A stretch of DNA of 64,000 nucleotides. It comes from Methanobacterium paludis. GTDB lineage: Archaea; Methanobacteriota; Methanobacteria; Methanobacteriales; Methanobacteriaceae. Made by a program: the position numbers and the translations under genes. How positions within the stretch are numbered: the first letter of the stretch is position 1; every line of letters begins with the position of its first letter. The stretch is taken from contig NC_015574.1 of assembly GCF_000214725.1 (NCBI RefSeq), positions 2,419,001 through 2,483,000 on the forward strand, written 5' to 3'. Positions 9,109-18,436 of this stretch are shown here, piece by piece. The notes beneath the pieces were generated by a model. The model ran no database searches, was not told the origin of the DNA, and was given only the letters and a program-made list of their open reading frames with translations.

Positions 9109-10026
9109 TCATTTAACCATATTTATGAACACATCCTCGAGTGTGGGTTCCTTTGTACTGATCGATAACACCTTATCGGCAAAAACATCGGTTATACTCG
9201 CAATTTCGGCCCTTGAATTTAAAGATATGTGGAATTCATCTCCAACAATGTCCATGGCTTCAACAGATTTGAAATTTCTGATTTTATTTTTATCAACACT
9301 TGATGGATCATTTACTATTACATTAAATATTACATCACCATGTACCTTGGATTTTAGGTAGTCTGGAGTTCCCGCATCGAGCAGGGTGCCCCTGTTCATG
9401 ACTGCAACCCTGTCGCAGAGTTCCTCGGCCTCTTGCATGTAGTGAGTGCAGAGTATCATGGTTTTATCACCCTTTAATTTTCTTATGAAGCTGCGTATGG
9501 TGTTTGCGGTTGCAGGATCAAGGCCCATGGTTGGTTCGTCAAATATGAGGATTGGAGGGTCATGAATCAAGGCCCTTGCTATTCCTACACGCTGGCGCAT
9601 GCCCTTTGAAAAGGTATTTATCTTGTCATCGGCCCTTTCAGTCATATCCACAAGTTCCAGGAGCTCATCTATCCTTGGATCTATATCCTGTTTTGGAACC
9701 CCGTAAAGCTCTGCAAAGTATTTTAAAAGGTCCCTAGCTTTGAAACGTTCATACAAATTTGGTTCTTCTGGAAGATATCCTATCATGGATTTGGTCTTTA
9801 TCTGGTCTTTGTGGATACTATAACCGTCAACTAGAACCTCCCCAGAATCCGGTCTCAATATACAACAGATTATCCTTATTAAAGTTGTTTTGCCCGCGCC
9901 ATTGGATCCTATGATTCCAATAAGTTCACCTCTACTTATTTCCAGTTTTAGATTGTTAAGAGCTTTTATACCGCCAAATGACTTTGTAATGGAATCTAAT
10001 TCTATCATAGTATCAGTTAAACCCAT
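9109..10026 (-). CDS. ABC transporter ATP-binding protein
   Basis: ATPase of the CcmA/NatA class, about 305 residues. Walker A GSNGAGKTTLIR, signature FSKGMRQRVGIARAL, Walker B ILIFDEPTMGLDPATA and the H-loop CTHYMQEAEELC are all intact. A C-terminal ~80-residue domain ends with EPTLEDVFINMVK, typical of ABC-2 exporters. The ATG at 10026 lies 5 bp after GGGGT, which favours it over the TTG at 10032. The gene is followed by the permease at 7705-8874 and preceded by a strong 11-bp inverted repeat. Confidence 0.93.
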   Translation of the reverse strand: MGLTDTMIELDSITKSFGGIKALNNLKLEISRGELIGIIGSNGAGKTTLIRIICCILRPDSGEVLVDGYSIHKDQIKTKSMIGYLPEEPNLYERFKARDLLKYFAELYGVPKQDIDPRIDELLELVDMTERADDKINTFSKGMRQRVGIARALIHDPPILIFDEPTMGLDPATANTIRSFIRKLKGDKTMILCTHYMQEAEELCDRVAVMNRGTLLDAGTPDYLKSKVHGDVIFNVIVNDPSSVDKNKIRNFKSVEAMDIVGDEFHISLNSRAEIASITDVFADKVLSISTKEPTLEDVFINMVK

Positions 10027-10096
10027 ATACAACCCCAGATATCCCTTTCCAATGAATTTGATCTCTTCTAAATTTTTTTAAAATTTGAGTCATTCT

Positions 10097-10125
10097 GTTT
10101 GTTAATAAATTTTGTATTAACAAAC
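10097..10125. promoter_or_regulatory. 29-bp inverted repeat upstream of ABC ATPase
   Basis: GTTTGTTAATA, a 7-bp spacer, then TATTAACAAAC: a perfect 11-bp inverted repeat 70-100 bp upstream of the ATPase start. It is well placed to overlap the promoter and probably binds a dimeric regulator. The GTTAA core is shared with the palindrome at 10715-10730, so one regulator may act on both genes. Confidence 0.55.
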
Positions 10126-10208
10126 TGTTAAAATTTACATCTTGCCAAATCAACACAATTTGAAGGGGATGAGTATTCTGTTTAAAACAAGAAAAAAGAC
10201 CCTGAAAC

Positions 10209-10673
10209 TTAAAAAACCCTTAAAAGGAAGCATACAACAATCACGAACAAAATTAAGGTTAATATGGACCCCATAAAACCTTTAGAACTATTATTATACT
10301 CTTTCATTCCGGTGTAGAGATGATTAAGTGAGTAGAGGGACAGGGATATAATCAGAACCGTTACCAAAGCTGCTTCGGCGTAAAGGCCCCAACCAAACAT
10401 GTAAACAATGGGTGCGGTTATGGCCAGTGCAATGTTATTTATACCGGACTGCCTTTGGTATATTTTGCTTTCAACATGTCCTGAAAGTTTTGAAGCCTCT
10501 TTTTCAAAAAATAAACTTTCAATTCCAGTTAAACCTGCTATGAATACCACCGCAAACACAGCAAATATGTTAAACTGTTCTGCAGGGTTATTACCCCAAA
10601 AAAATGCAAAAAATATTCCTAAGGGCAATCCAAACCATCTCATTAACTCCAAAAATTTGTTAACATTGAACAT
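10209..10673 (-). CDS. Membrane protein of unknown function
   Basis: This 154-residue protein has four or five predicted membrane helices (about 12-30, 37-52, 80-95, 101-117, 133-152). A short charged loop, FFEKEASKLSGHVESKIYQRQSG in outline, lies between helices 2 and 3. The family is not firmly recognised; it resembles small DUF6790-type archaeal membrane proteins. It is followed by the ABC export cluster on the same strand, but the 183-bp gap containing a separate operator suggests its own unit. Confidence 0.6.
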   Translation of the reverse strand: MFNVNKFLELMRWFGLPLGIFFAFFWGNNPAEQFNIFAVFAVVFIAGLTGIESLFFEKEASKLSGHVESKIYQRQSGINNIALAITAPIVYMFGWGLYAEAALVTVLIISLSLYSLNHLYTGMKEYNNSSKGFMGSILTLILFVIVVCFLLRVF

Positions 10674-10714
10674 GCATTTTTAACCCCCTTTTTAAGATAT
10701 CAAGCAGCAGAAAT

Positions 10715-10730
10715 GCGTTAACATTAACGC
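10715..10730. promoter_or_regulatory. Palindrome upstream of the membrane protein gene
   Basis: GCGTTAA-CA-TTAACGC is a perfect 7+2+7 palindrome 42-57 bp upstream of the start at 10673, where a promoter-proximal operator would lie. It shares the GTTAA core with the inverted repeat at 10097-10125. Confidence 0.5.
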
Positions 10731-11310
10731 AAAATCTTTTATTAATTTCTATCTTCGAAACTATTTAAAAGATTTTATTAAACTTAGTTAAACATTACTA
10801 AAACTCTTAAAAAATTGTTATATTATCTAAATATCGAAATTTTTAATTCTACTCAATTAGCCTGAAAAAGATTGAAAATCAAATTTTTAAACCAGATTAT
10901 CTAATTCTTGAAAACTTCTCATGTTCAGGGGGGTTGATAATGAATAAATTCTAAAATAGATTCAACTATCCTTTATTTTAAAATTTCCTCCCTTTAAATG
11001 AAAGAGAACTTCTAATTCTTATAAAATTACGGGGCATTTGATGATTAAATGATACCACAATGCAGATAGAAAATAGGATAAAATTATTCACATTTCCAGT
11101 TTTTTGAAATATTACACCTTACTTAAGGGTATTTGATATTCAATGTATTTAGTTCCATAAAAAAAATCTACGGGATAATCTATGGATAAATATAATTAAC
11201 CCAGAACAAATATTTAAACAACGTTTAATATTAACTTAAAAAGTTAACCTTCAATAAAGGAAAATCTAATCAAAAAAATCAATAATCATCCATATTACAA
11301 GTGAGTTACC
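10731..11310. other. Long AT-rich intergenic region
   Basis: This is a divergent intergenic stretch of 580 bp without a supported gene. A GGGGGG ribosome-binding-like run near 10927 precedes ATGAATAAATTCTAA, a four-codon frame that looks fortuitous or a relic. It must hold the promoters of the flanking gene and of moeA. Confidence 0.5.
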
Positions 11311-12525
11311 ATGTTCCTATCAGAGCTAATGCCAGCAAGAGATGCGCTGAGCATTATAAAATCAGTTCCATTAAAGTTAGATGTTGAAGAAATTCCACTG
11401 GACGATGCCCATAGACGAGTGCTAGCAGAAGATGTGAAATCCCTGCTTTCATCACCACCATTTGATAAGTCAGCAATGGATGGATATGCACTGCGTGCTG
11501 AAGACAGCTTCGGACATTCCCAGACCAATCCTGCACACCTCAAAATTAAAGACAGGATAGGTGCCGGGCAGATGTCGAATGTGACCCTTAAAAATGGTGA
11601 GGCCGTTAAAATTGCAACAGGGGCCCCAATACCTGAAGGGGCAGATGCCGTGGTTATGGAAGAGTACACAATAGAAGATGGGAACAATTTAGAGGTTGAG
11701 ATGTCCCTCACACCAGGGGAGAACGTAAGTCCCATTGGAGAGGACATAGTAGTTGGAGATTTGGTTTTAAGGGCTGGACAGCTATTAAGACCCCAGGACC
11801 TGGCCATAATCGCTTCTTCAGGATACGATGAAGTAAAGGTATTCAAGAAACCTAAAATTGGAGTTATAACCACAGGAAATGAATTGGTGATGCCCAATCC
11901 TGATATAAGTGGAGCTGAAGTTATAAATTCTAATCATTACACTGTGAAAGCGTTGGTTGAGGCAACAATGGCCTGCCCAACACTCGTACACCGGGTAGAT
12001 AATGCTGAAATCGTTGAAGAAGAGTTTGAAAGGATGCTTGCAACCCATGATGCCCTTATAACAACAGGAGGCACTGCCATAAGTAAGGGTGATGTTGTTG
12101 TGGATGTTGCAGATAAAATAGGGGAAGTACTAATACATGGAGTTGCATTAAGGCCGGGTAAACCATTTGCATTCGGGAAAGTTCATGATAAACCCGTTTT
12201 CATGCTTTCAGGATATCCTGTGGCTGCAATGGTTCAGTTCGATGTATTTATAAGGCAGCAGCTCAAGAGGATGCAAGGCATCAACACATGCCCTAAAACT
12301 GTTAAAAAAACTGCAGCACGTAAAATAGCTTCAACCCTTGGGAGAACAGATTACATAAGAGCAGTAACAGATGGTGAAATGGTTAAACCCCTTAAAATAA
12401 AGGGTTCTGGAATTATAAGGTCCATGGTTGAATCTAACTGTTACATCATAATTGAGGAGAACCTTGAAGGCGTTGAAGCTGGAGAGGAATGTGAAGTCAT
12501 CTTATACGATTCTTTACAGGTCTGA
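11311..12525 (+). CDS. moeA: Molybdopterin molybdenumtransferase MoeA
   Basis: MoeA inserts molybdate or tungstate into adenylylated molybdopterin, which formylmethanofuran and formate dehydrogenases need. The 404-residue length is normal. Visible motifs are DKSAMDGYALRA near the N terminus, KIATGAPIPEGADAVV, GVITTGNEL, and TGGTAISKGD followed by GKPFAFGKVHDKPVFMLSGYPVA of the MoCF-binding domain. The C-terminal beta domain (MoeA domain IV) is present. The gene stands alone behind a long AT-rich leader. Confidence 0.95.
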   Translation: MFLSELMPARDALSIIKSVPLKLDVEEIPLDDAHRRVLAEDVKSLLSSPPFDKSAMDGYALRAEDSFGHSQTNPAHLKIKDRIGAGQMSNVTLKNGEAVKIATGAPIPEGADAVVMEEYTIEDGNNLEVEMSLTPGENVSPIGEDIVVGDLVLRAGQLLRPQDLAIIASSGYDEVKVFKKPKIGVITTGNELVMPNPDISGAEVINSNHYTVKALVEATMACPTLVHRVDNAEIVEEEFERMLATHDALITTGGTAISKGDVVVDVADKIGEVLIHGVALRPGKPFAFGKVHDKPVFMLSGYPVAAMVQFDVFIRQQLKRMQGINTCPKTVKKTAARKIASTLGRTDYIRAVTDGEMVKPLKIKGSGIIRSMVESNCYIIIEENLEGVEAGEECEVILYDSLQV

Positions 12526-12727
12526 TTTAACTGATAAAATCAATGCAGTTAGGGCCCAGTGATAGTTAGGTTTTTAACAAATTAACTAATAAGGATCATT
12601 TGATAAGAGTATGAAATAAAATTTTATTGGAAGGTTAAAAAAATTGATTAAGATTGGAACTTAAAAACAACCTAAAAAAATAGGATTAACAAAAAAATAA
12701 TTCCTTATTCTAATAAAGGGTGATGAC

Positions 12728-13885
12728 TTGAACGCTTTATGGTACTATGCCATTGGATTTATTGTTGTATGGGTCCTGGCACTCTTATTTCGAAAACAAC
12801 TGAAAATAGATATTGAAGGGCCCCTTTTAATGAGAAAAACCACTCGGTTAAGGGGTTTTATAGATTCTGTGGCAAATAAAAGTCCCAGATTCTGGCGCTG
12901 GACCATGAACATTGGAATTCCTGTTTCAGTATTTTTCATGGGCTTAATGGTGTACGCACTTGTACTTTCATTGAAAATTATGTTCAACAGTCCAGCAGTG
13001 GCCATAGTCCTGCCTGGCGTTGATATACCGGGTTCTCCAATTTTTGTACCTCTCGGCTATGGTATCATTGCTTTGGCCATTTTAATGGTTGTACACGAGT
13101 TCGGTCACGGAATAATCTCAAGGGTTGAAGGAGTTAAGATAAAATCCATAGGCGTTCTAATGCTCGCCATACTCCCTGGGGCATTCGTAGAGCCAGACGA
13201 AGAAGATGTAAAAAAAAGCAGCCGAATTTCAAAGCTAAGGATATATGCTGCAGGTTCAACATTTAATCTTATTGTTGCACTGATAGCCTTTCTAATAATG
13301 ACAGGTATGGGTACGTTCCTAATAGATCCATCGTTCCACTCAGATGGAATGGAGATAACAAGCGTTGTTACCAACAGCCCATCTACAGGTATACTTTCTA
13401 CGGGAATGGTGATAGAAAGTATCAACGGTTACACTGTTAAAGACACTACAGATTTCATGCAGGCCCTGAACCAAACAACGATAGGCCAGACAGTTACATT
13501 CCAAACAGATAAAGGAACTTATACTGTTAAAACAGGCCCAAACCCCACAAATTCAAGTAAAGCCTATGTTGGGGTGAGGAGCCAGAGCCATCTGGTGGTT
13601 AACGAGGGTGTTTCAAAGAGTTTTGGGAATCTGGTTCCATGGATCGTTTTCCCTGTTAAGGACCTTTTATACTGGATATTCCTCCTGAACTTCCTGGTGG
13701 GAACCTTCAACCTGCTACCAATGAAGCCTCTGGACGGAGGATTAATATTCGAAGAACTTCTACGCTATAAATTACCCGAAGACAAGGTGAAATTAATAGT
13801 AACAAATGTTTCCTGGATTCTTATAGCGATTGTGGTAGTTTTGGTGGTATACGGAACAGTTCCAGGAATATTAAAGATGATCTGA
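12728..13885 (+). CDS. Site-2 protease-type (M50) metalloprotease with PDZ domain
   Basis: An intramembrane zinc protease of 385 residues. The zinc site HEFGH is at residues 123-127 within a membrane helix, and the third ligand motif NLLPMKPLDGG is near residue 335. A PDZ-like domain (about 210-290, GMVIESINGYTV) lies between. Roughly six membrane segments are predicted. Such enzymes cleave membrane-bound regulators or signal-peptide remnants. The start is TTG at 12728 after GGGTGATG; there is no nearer ATG in frame. No anti-sigma-like partner is adjacent, as expected for an archaeon. Confidence 0.9.
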   Translation: MNALWYYAIGFIVVWVLALLFRKQLKIDIEGPLLMRKTTRLRGFIDSVANKSPRFWRWTMNIGIPVSVFFMGLMVYALVLSLKIMFNSPAVAIVLPGVDIPGSPIFVPLGYGIIALAILMVVHEFGHGIISRVEGVKIKSIGVLMLAILPGAFVEPDEEDVKKSSRISKLRIYAAGSTFNLIVALIAFLIMTGMGTFLIDPSFHSDGMEITSVVTNSPSTGILSTGMVIESINGYTVKDTTDFMQALNQTTIGQTVTFQTDKGTYTVKTGPNPTNSSKAYVGVRSQSHLVVNEGVSKSFGNLVPWIVFPVKDLLYWIFLLNFLVGTFNLLPMKPLDGGLIFEELLRYKLPEDKVKLIVTNVSWILIAIVVVLVVYGTVPGILKMI

Positions 13886-13925
13886 GATTGATTTAACCAA
13901 ATAATCGAAAATAGTTTAATATTAT

Positions 13926-14606
13926 TTAATTCTTCATCCTTAATTTTTTACTTTTCTCGGCCCTTTTAATGGCTTCTTCAAATGCGTCTTTGTGGAAATT
14001 TGCTGCCATTTCCTTTTTACACTCATCATCAGTAAATAATCGCATTTTAGGGGCTCTACATGGGTAATGCTGTATTCTAAGCCCGGCCAATACTGGTAAA
14101 CCTTCCAAATTCTTGCCAATCATTTCATCCGCAACAAAAAAGGTTGAACCGCAGGGTGAAGTCCTTAAAACCTGGACATCGGTTACTTTACCGTCTTTAC
14201 ATTCTATTTCCACAACGGGTTTGCCGAAGTTGGACACGAATTCATCAAAAATGGGGTTTCCATTTTCTTCAAGGTCACACATGTTTTCAGGACATGTAAC
14301 ATTTCCAAAGCTTTCCACTTGGTTTTTAAATCCTTCACCCCTCCATGCCCCTACAATGATCCATCCCACCTTATCGTGAAGCCTTTCCACAAGTTCCAGG
14401 GTGAGGTCAGGGTGGAGTACATAGGTTACCAGGATATCTGCAGATTCAAGCTGTTTCAGGGTCTCTTCTGGAATTTCTACGTTGTCCATGAACATTGACG
14501 ATGGAGGTTCCATCGCAATGTACTCGCTTTCAAATTCTTTAGATATTGTTTCGTGAGCCCTTTCTCCATATGTACCATCAGTAACTATAACCACCTTCAA
14601 AACCAT
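13926..14606 (-). CDS. DUF166 family protein
   Basis: This 226-residue soluble protein belongs to the archaeal DUF166 family (COG1810), whose function is not established. Conserved cysteine segments are seen: VTCPENMCDLEENG (~104), SPCGSTFFVADEMIG (~151) and QHYPCRAPKMRLF (~180). These could bind a metal or Fe-S cluster. The start may be the ATG at 14606 or the TTG two codons later, which has better spacing from GGGGGA. It lies downstream of a small zinc-ribbon gene on the same strand. Confidence 0.78.
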   Translation of the reverse strand: MVLKVVIVTDGTYGERAHETISKEFESEYIAMEPPSSMFMDNVEIPEETLKQLESADILVTYVLHPDLTLELVERLHDKVGWIIVGAWRGEGFKNQVESFGNVTCPENMCDLEENGNPIFDEFVSNFGKPVVEIECKDGKVTDVQVLRTSPCGSTFFVADEMIGKNLEGLPVLAGLRIQHYPCRAPKMRLFTDDECKKEMAANFHKDAFEEAIKRAEKSKKLRMKN

Positions 14607-14654
14607 TCCCCCATTTATCTAGTAATTAGCTTCAAGTTAATGAAAGATTTTATG

Positions 14655-14849
14655 TTATCTATGTTTTTTCTCGCAGATAATGCAGAGATCTGTGTCCCTG
14701 TTGGTCTTGAATATTTTTCCACATGATCTGCATTTGACCTGCTTCAAGTCAGATTCACTTTTTTCAACGAACCCAGTCTGACATCCGCAGCCGCATCCGC
14801 TGTACATGCCTTTAATCTTTGAATCAAAGCCCTTTTCATCGTCAGCCAT
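14655..14849 (-). CDS. Small zinc-ribbon protein
   Basis: About 64 residues from the ATG at 14849 (MADDEKGFDSKIKGM). It contains a Cys cluster SGCGCGCQTG and two CxxC pairs, VKCRSCGKIF and DLCIICEKK, typical of a zinc ribbon. An upstream ATG at 14891 would add a non-conserved leader. The function is unknown. It sits between the arsenic-type cluster and DUF166 on one strand, with ~150 bp separating it from the DGC-domain gene. Confidence 0.65.
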   Translation of the reverse strand: MADDEKGFDSKIKGMYSGCGCGCQTGFVEKSESDLKQVKCRSCGKIFKTNRDTDLCIICEKKHR

Positions 14850-14997
14850 ATTTATGCCCCCATTTTTTAAGTTAAACCTTAAACAGTCCATAATCTTAAC
14901 TTTGATTCCAGTGAAAATTCTGAAAGTTAGTTAAGGACAAATTTAGCTTAAATAAAATTCTTTTGTAAATGTTGAAATTGACAGACATTAAAGCTAA

Positions 14998-15375
14998 TTA
15001 ATCCCTTAATACCTTTTTAAGTCGTTTTTTAACTGCATCAACAGATTTTTCTCCTTCATCATCGAGTCTTGAAACATCGGTTGGTTTTAGATCTTCTTCA
15101 TTGAGTATTTCCAGAACATTTAAAGTTTCTGCAGCTTCAACTCCCTTCTGCTTCAGTATTTTGTTAACGCAAGACCCTTCACAACCGTTAAGCGCCACTA
15201 TTGGATATTTCTTTATTAAATCTCTGAATCCTTCCCTGTCAGCTGATGTGGCCCCCATACAGAGTGATATTAAATTATCAGATTCAGAAACCATGTCTGA
15301 AGCCACTGCTCTTGTTACCAAACCATATGGGCTCATGCCGCTGCATGCCGCTATTGCCTTTTTCTTGTTTTCCAT
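14998..15375 (-). CDS. DGC-domain putative zinc-binding protein
   Basis: This 125-residue protein resembles the DGC family (named for a conserved Asp-Gly-Cys-type segment). Seen here are IAACSGMSPYGLVTRAV near the N terminus, a central Cys in SLCMGATSADREGF, and NGCEGSCVNKIL. These cysteines probably bind a metal. The gene starts 2 bp after arsR and is part of arsM-arsR-DGC. In other microbes DGC proteins cluster with arsenic or redox genes, so a role in metalloid handling is a reasonable inference. Confidence 0.72.
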   Translation of the reverse strand: MENKKKAIAACSGMSPYGLVTRAVASDMVSESDNLISLCMGATSADREGFRDLIKKYPIVALNGCEGSCVNKILKQKGVEAAETLNVLEILNEEDLKPTDVSRLDDEGEKSVDAVKKRLKKVLRD

Positions 15376-15377
15376 TT

Positions 15378-15779
15378 TTAAAATCCACCTTTTTCGTTGA
15401 GTATACTAGTCAAATTATCAATTACTCCCACTATTTCTGCATCTGCAAGTCTGTAATGTATCCAAACGCCTTCTTTTCGGCCTTTTATGAAACCTGCTTT
15501 TTTCAAAATGTTCAAATGGTGCGATATAGTTGATTGCGGCTTTTTAAGTGCAAATATAATTTCACAGACACATAGCTCACCATTTCGAAGTAGATAAAGT
15601 ATTTTAAGCCTAGTAGGGTCAGAAAGTGGTTTAAATAATTCTGATTGAGCCTGAAGTCTATTTTCATCTGGTAAAATGACCATTATTTCCTTTAGTTTAT
15701 CTATTTGGCTTTGAGATGGACTTTCTTCACCCTTGTTTTTTCCAGACAATTTTCCACCATTAATTTCACATGTTTTCAT
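15378..15779 (-). CDS. arsR: ArsR-family metalloregulator
   Basis: This 133-residue winged-helix protein shows FKPLSDPTRLKILYLLRNGELCVCEIIFALKKPQ... followed by STISHHLNILKKAGF. The ELCVCE motif is the classic As(III)-binding Cys pair of ArsR. A 45-residue N-terminal extension precedes the winged helix. It lies 49 bp downstream of arsM and 2 bp before the DGC gene, and would repress this operon until arsenite binds. The probable operator is the inverted repeat at 16628-16651. Confidence 0.92.
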   Translation of the reverse strand: MKTCEINGGKLSGKNKGEESPSQSQIDKLKEIMVILPDENRLQAQSELFKPLSDPTRLKILYLLRNGELCVCEIIFALKKPQSTISHHLNILKKAGFIKGRKEGVWIHYRLADAEIVGVIDNLTSILNEKGGF

Positions 15780-15827
15780 TGAAAACCACTTACCTTAAAT
15801 TTACTTAACATCTGCCCAAAAACTATT

Positions 15828-16586
15828 TTATTTCTCTGCTTTTACCTGTATGCTGAGTATTTTTCCCTCAAGCCTTTCATCCATATTGGGTTCTGCGTAG
15901 TAGTGTGCCTCAACAATTTTCACATCCTTGAAACCTGCTCCATGAATGGTTTCAAGATAATCCTGCTTTTCCATGGCCCCTGCAATACAGTCTGACCATG
16001 CCTGGAAACTTTTACGAGTTTCTTCGGGTATTTCTCCATCGGTTACAAGGTCCGAGACCAGTATGCGGCCTCCAGGTTTTAGAACTCTGAATGCCTCAGA
16101 GTATGCAACAGATTTGTCAGGGGTGAGATTTATTACGCAGTTACTGATTATGACATCGATTGTTCCGTCTTCAATGGGCAGATTCTCTATTTCTCCGAGT
16201 TTAAACTCCACATTCTGGTAGTTGCCTTCTTCAGCATTTTTTAATGCGGTTTCTACCATCTTAGGTGTCATATCGATACCTATAACCTTCCCAGTATCTC
16301 CAACTTTCTGTGCTGCTAAAAATACGTCAATACCCCCTCCAGATCCAAGATCAAGAACTGTTTCTCCTTCTTTAATCTCTGCAAGTGCAGTTGGGTTTCC
16401 GCAGCCAACTCCAAGCACCGCATCGGCGGGTATGCTACTGATCTCCTCCATTGTATAACCTGCTTCTTTAGCCTGTTCTATTATGCTTTCCTCACCACCA
16501 CAACATGAACATGAGCATGATTCTTCTTTGGTTGCCACCTTTGAATAGCGTTCCTTTACGAATTCTTTAATATCCCTCTCATTCAT
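15828..16586 (-). CDS. arsM: Arsenite S-adenosylmethionine methyltransferase
   Basis: ArsM methylates As(III) with SAM. The N terminus has the Cys-rich CSCSCCGGEESII. The SAM-binding motif is VLDLGSGGGIDVFLA, and the arsenite-binding Cys lies in ISNCVINLTPDKS. The typical SDLVTDGEIPE and the Cys in WSDCIAGAMEKQDYL follow. The 252-residue length is at the short end of normal. It heads an operon with arsR and a DGC-domain gene; no arsenite pump is present here. Confidence 0.93.
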   Translation of the reverse strand: MNERDIKEFVKERYSKVATKEESCSCSCCGGEESIIEQAKEAGYTMEEISSIPADAVLGVGCGNPTALAEIKEGETVLDLGSGGGIDVFLAAQKVGDTGKVIGIDMTPKMVETALKNAEEGNYQNVEFKLGEIENLPIEDGTIDVIISNCVINLTPDKSVAYSEAFRVLKPGGRILVSDLVTDGEIPEETRKSFQAWSDCIAGAMEKQDYLETIHGAGFKDVKIVEAHYYAEPNMDERLEGKILSIQVKAEK

Positions 16587-16627
16587 AATTAACCCCCCAT
16601 TTAAGTGATGTATTTAAATATAATTTT

Positions 16628-16651
16628 ATATATCTAAATTCATGGATATAT
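16628..16651. promoter_or_regulatory. Inverted repeat over the arsM promoter (ArsR operator candidate)
   Basis: ATATATC, a 10-bp spacer and GATATAT form a perfect 7-bp inverted repeat 42-65 bp upstream of the arsM start. It overlaps a TATA-like sequence, as ArsR operators usually do. ArsR binding is inferred. Confidence 0.5.
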
Positions 16652-16849
16652 TGTAGGGAATAGAATATAAATGTTTACAAAAAAATGTTTACAACAATTG
16701 ATTTGAAATTGAGTTTGATGTAGATCTTGATGTAATCTGATCGATCCATGATTTGATCCATGAAGTTATAAAGAGTTGAAATTATAAAAATAAAAATGTA
16801 GAACCATTTGAATTCCCAAGGAATTCTCATAACTCAGGTGAAAAAATAA

Positions 16850-18205
16850 ATGAAAGTTGTCGTAATAGGAAGCGGTGCTGCAGGCCTTACCGCAGCCTCA
16901 AACATAAGAAAATATGATGAAAAAGCAGAAATAACCGTAATAACCAGAGAAGAGTATTTGGCATATTCTCCCTGTGCCATACCATACGTTCTGGGTGGTG
17001 AAATCAAATCATTTGAAAGTATCATAATGCACGAACCTGAAGATTACAAGAAAAAAGGAATCAATGTTGTAAGGGAAGCAGAAGTTTATGACATAGTTTC
17101 CCATGAGAATAAAGTAGAGTACAGAGTGAAAGAAGAAGAAAAAGAGATTAATAAATCTGTGCAATACGATTACCTCATAATAGCAACAGGAGGTGCCCCA
17201 TTCATTCCACCTGTTGAAGGGATCAATTTAAAAGGTGTTTTCAAAGTCAGAACCATTGAAGACGGGATGAAGATCCGGAAATGGGCTGAAAATATTAAAA
17301 ACGCCGTGGTTATCGGTGCAGGGGCAATAGGCCTTGAAACTGGTTACGAACTTAAAAAATTTGGCCTTGATGTTGTAGTGACTGAAATGCTCCCTCAAAT
17401 ATTTCCAAGGTCTCTAGACCCTGATATGGCCCTTATAGTACAGAAATACCTTGAAGGCCAGGGCGTGAAGATAGTTCTGGGAAACCCCGTTGGAAAAATT
17501 CTAGGTGAGGAAAAGGTTGAAACCGCAGTTGTTGGCGATGAGACCCTAAAAACAGACATGGTTATAATGGCCACAGGAGTCAGACCACAGGTTAAACTGG
17601 CAGACAAAGCAGGCTGCAAACTTGGAAGATGGGCCGTAGAGGTCAACGAAAAAATGCAGACATCCATCCCAAACATATACGCAGTTGGTGATTGTGTAGA
17701 AGTTGTAGATGCAATAACAGGACAAAACACCTTATCACCATTCGGAACAACAGCTGTACGTCAGGGAAAGGTGGCTGCTAAAAACATTGCAGGCAAAGAC
17801 AGCAAATTCAACCCTGTTTTAAACTCGTCTGTTTCACAGATTGGAGCAGTGGAAATAGGTGCTGTGGGTTTAACTGAAACAGCAGCTAACTTAAACGGGA
17901 TAGAAGTTGTTACTGGCAAAATCAAAGCCCTTACAAGAGCAAGGTATTACCCTGGATGCAAACCAATCTATATAAAGCTTATATGTAACAGTGAAGGTAG
18001 AATTCTCGGCTGCCAGATAATTGCAAAGGAAACAGTTGCAGAAAGGGTCGATACAATGGCCATTGCAATATCAAAAGGAGTTACATGCAATGAACTGATA
18101 GGAATGGAATTCTCGTATGCACCTCCCCTCTCAATGGTTGTGGACCCCTTTGTACAGGCAGCAGAGGATGCATGTGAAAAGTTAAAGAATAATACAATAG
18201 AATAG
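16850..18205 (+). CDS. CoA-disulfide reductase/NADH oxidase-like flavoprotein
   Basis: This 451-residue FAD enzyme belongs to the single-cysteine branch of pyridine nucleotide-disulfide reductases. FAD site: VIGSGAAGLTAA. Redox-active Cys42 lies in YSPCAIPYVLGG. NAD(P)H site: VIGAGAIGLETGYELK. Second FAD site: IYAVGDCVEV. The C-terminal dimerisation domain carries the aromatic YYPG. Members act as CoA-disulfide reductases, NADH oxidases or polysulfide reductases; which applies here cannot be told. It is transcribed divergently from the ars cluster and may share stress functions with the nearby F420H2 oxidase operon. Confidence 0.9.
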   Translation: MKVVVIGSGAAGLTAASNIRKYDEKAEITVITREEYLAYSPCAIPYVLGGEIKSFESIIMHEPEDYKKKGINVVREAEVYDIVSHENKVEYRVKEEEKEINKSVQYDYLIIATGGAPFIPPVEGINLKGVFKVRTIEDGMKIRKWAENIKNAVVIGAGAIGLETGYELKKFGLDVVVTEMLPQIFPRSLDPDMALIVQKYLEGQGVKIVLGNPVGKILGEEKVETAVVGDETLKTDMVIMATGVRPQVKLADKAGCKLGRWAVEVNEKMQTSIPNIYAVGDCVEVVDAITGQNTLSPFGTTAVRQGKVAAKNIAGKDSKFNPVLNSSVSQIGAVEIGAVGLTETAANLNGIEVVTGKIKALTRARYYPGCKPIYIKLICNSEGRILGCQIIAKETVAERVDTMAIAISKGVTCNELIGMEFSYAPPLSMVVDPFVQAAEDACEKLKNNTIE

Positions 18206-18436
18206 GAATATCTCCTTAAAAAGACTATTTATATTCTATTTTTTTCTATTTTTTATTTTTGTCCAAAAAATACCTATTTCCATCCTAGGGAATCAGTGCT
18301 CATGGGGATGTATTTAAACCTTTTTTTTAAACTTATTTAGATCTAATTTAGACTAAATTTGACTTTTATATATTAAATAAGTAAAATAATTGAAAATTAA
18401 TATTTAATATGGTCTTTTTAATGTTTATAGATAAAA

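Noticed and set aside
10927..10955. GGGGGG followed by ATG and four codons upstream of moeA
   Set aside because: Too short to be a supported gene; there is no relation to moeA control visible.
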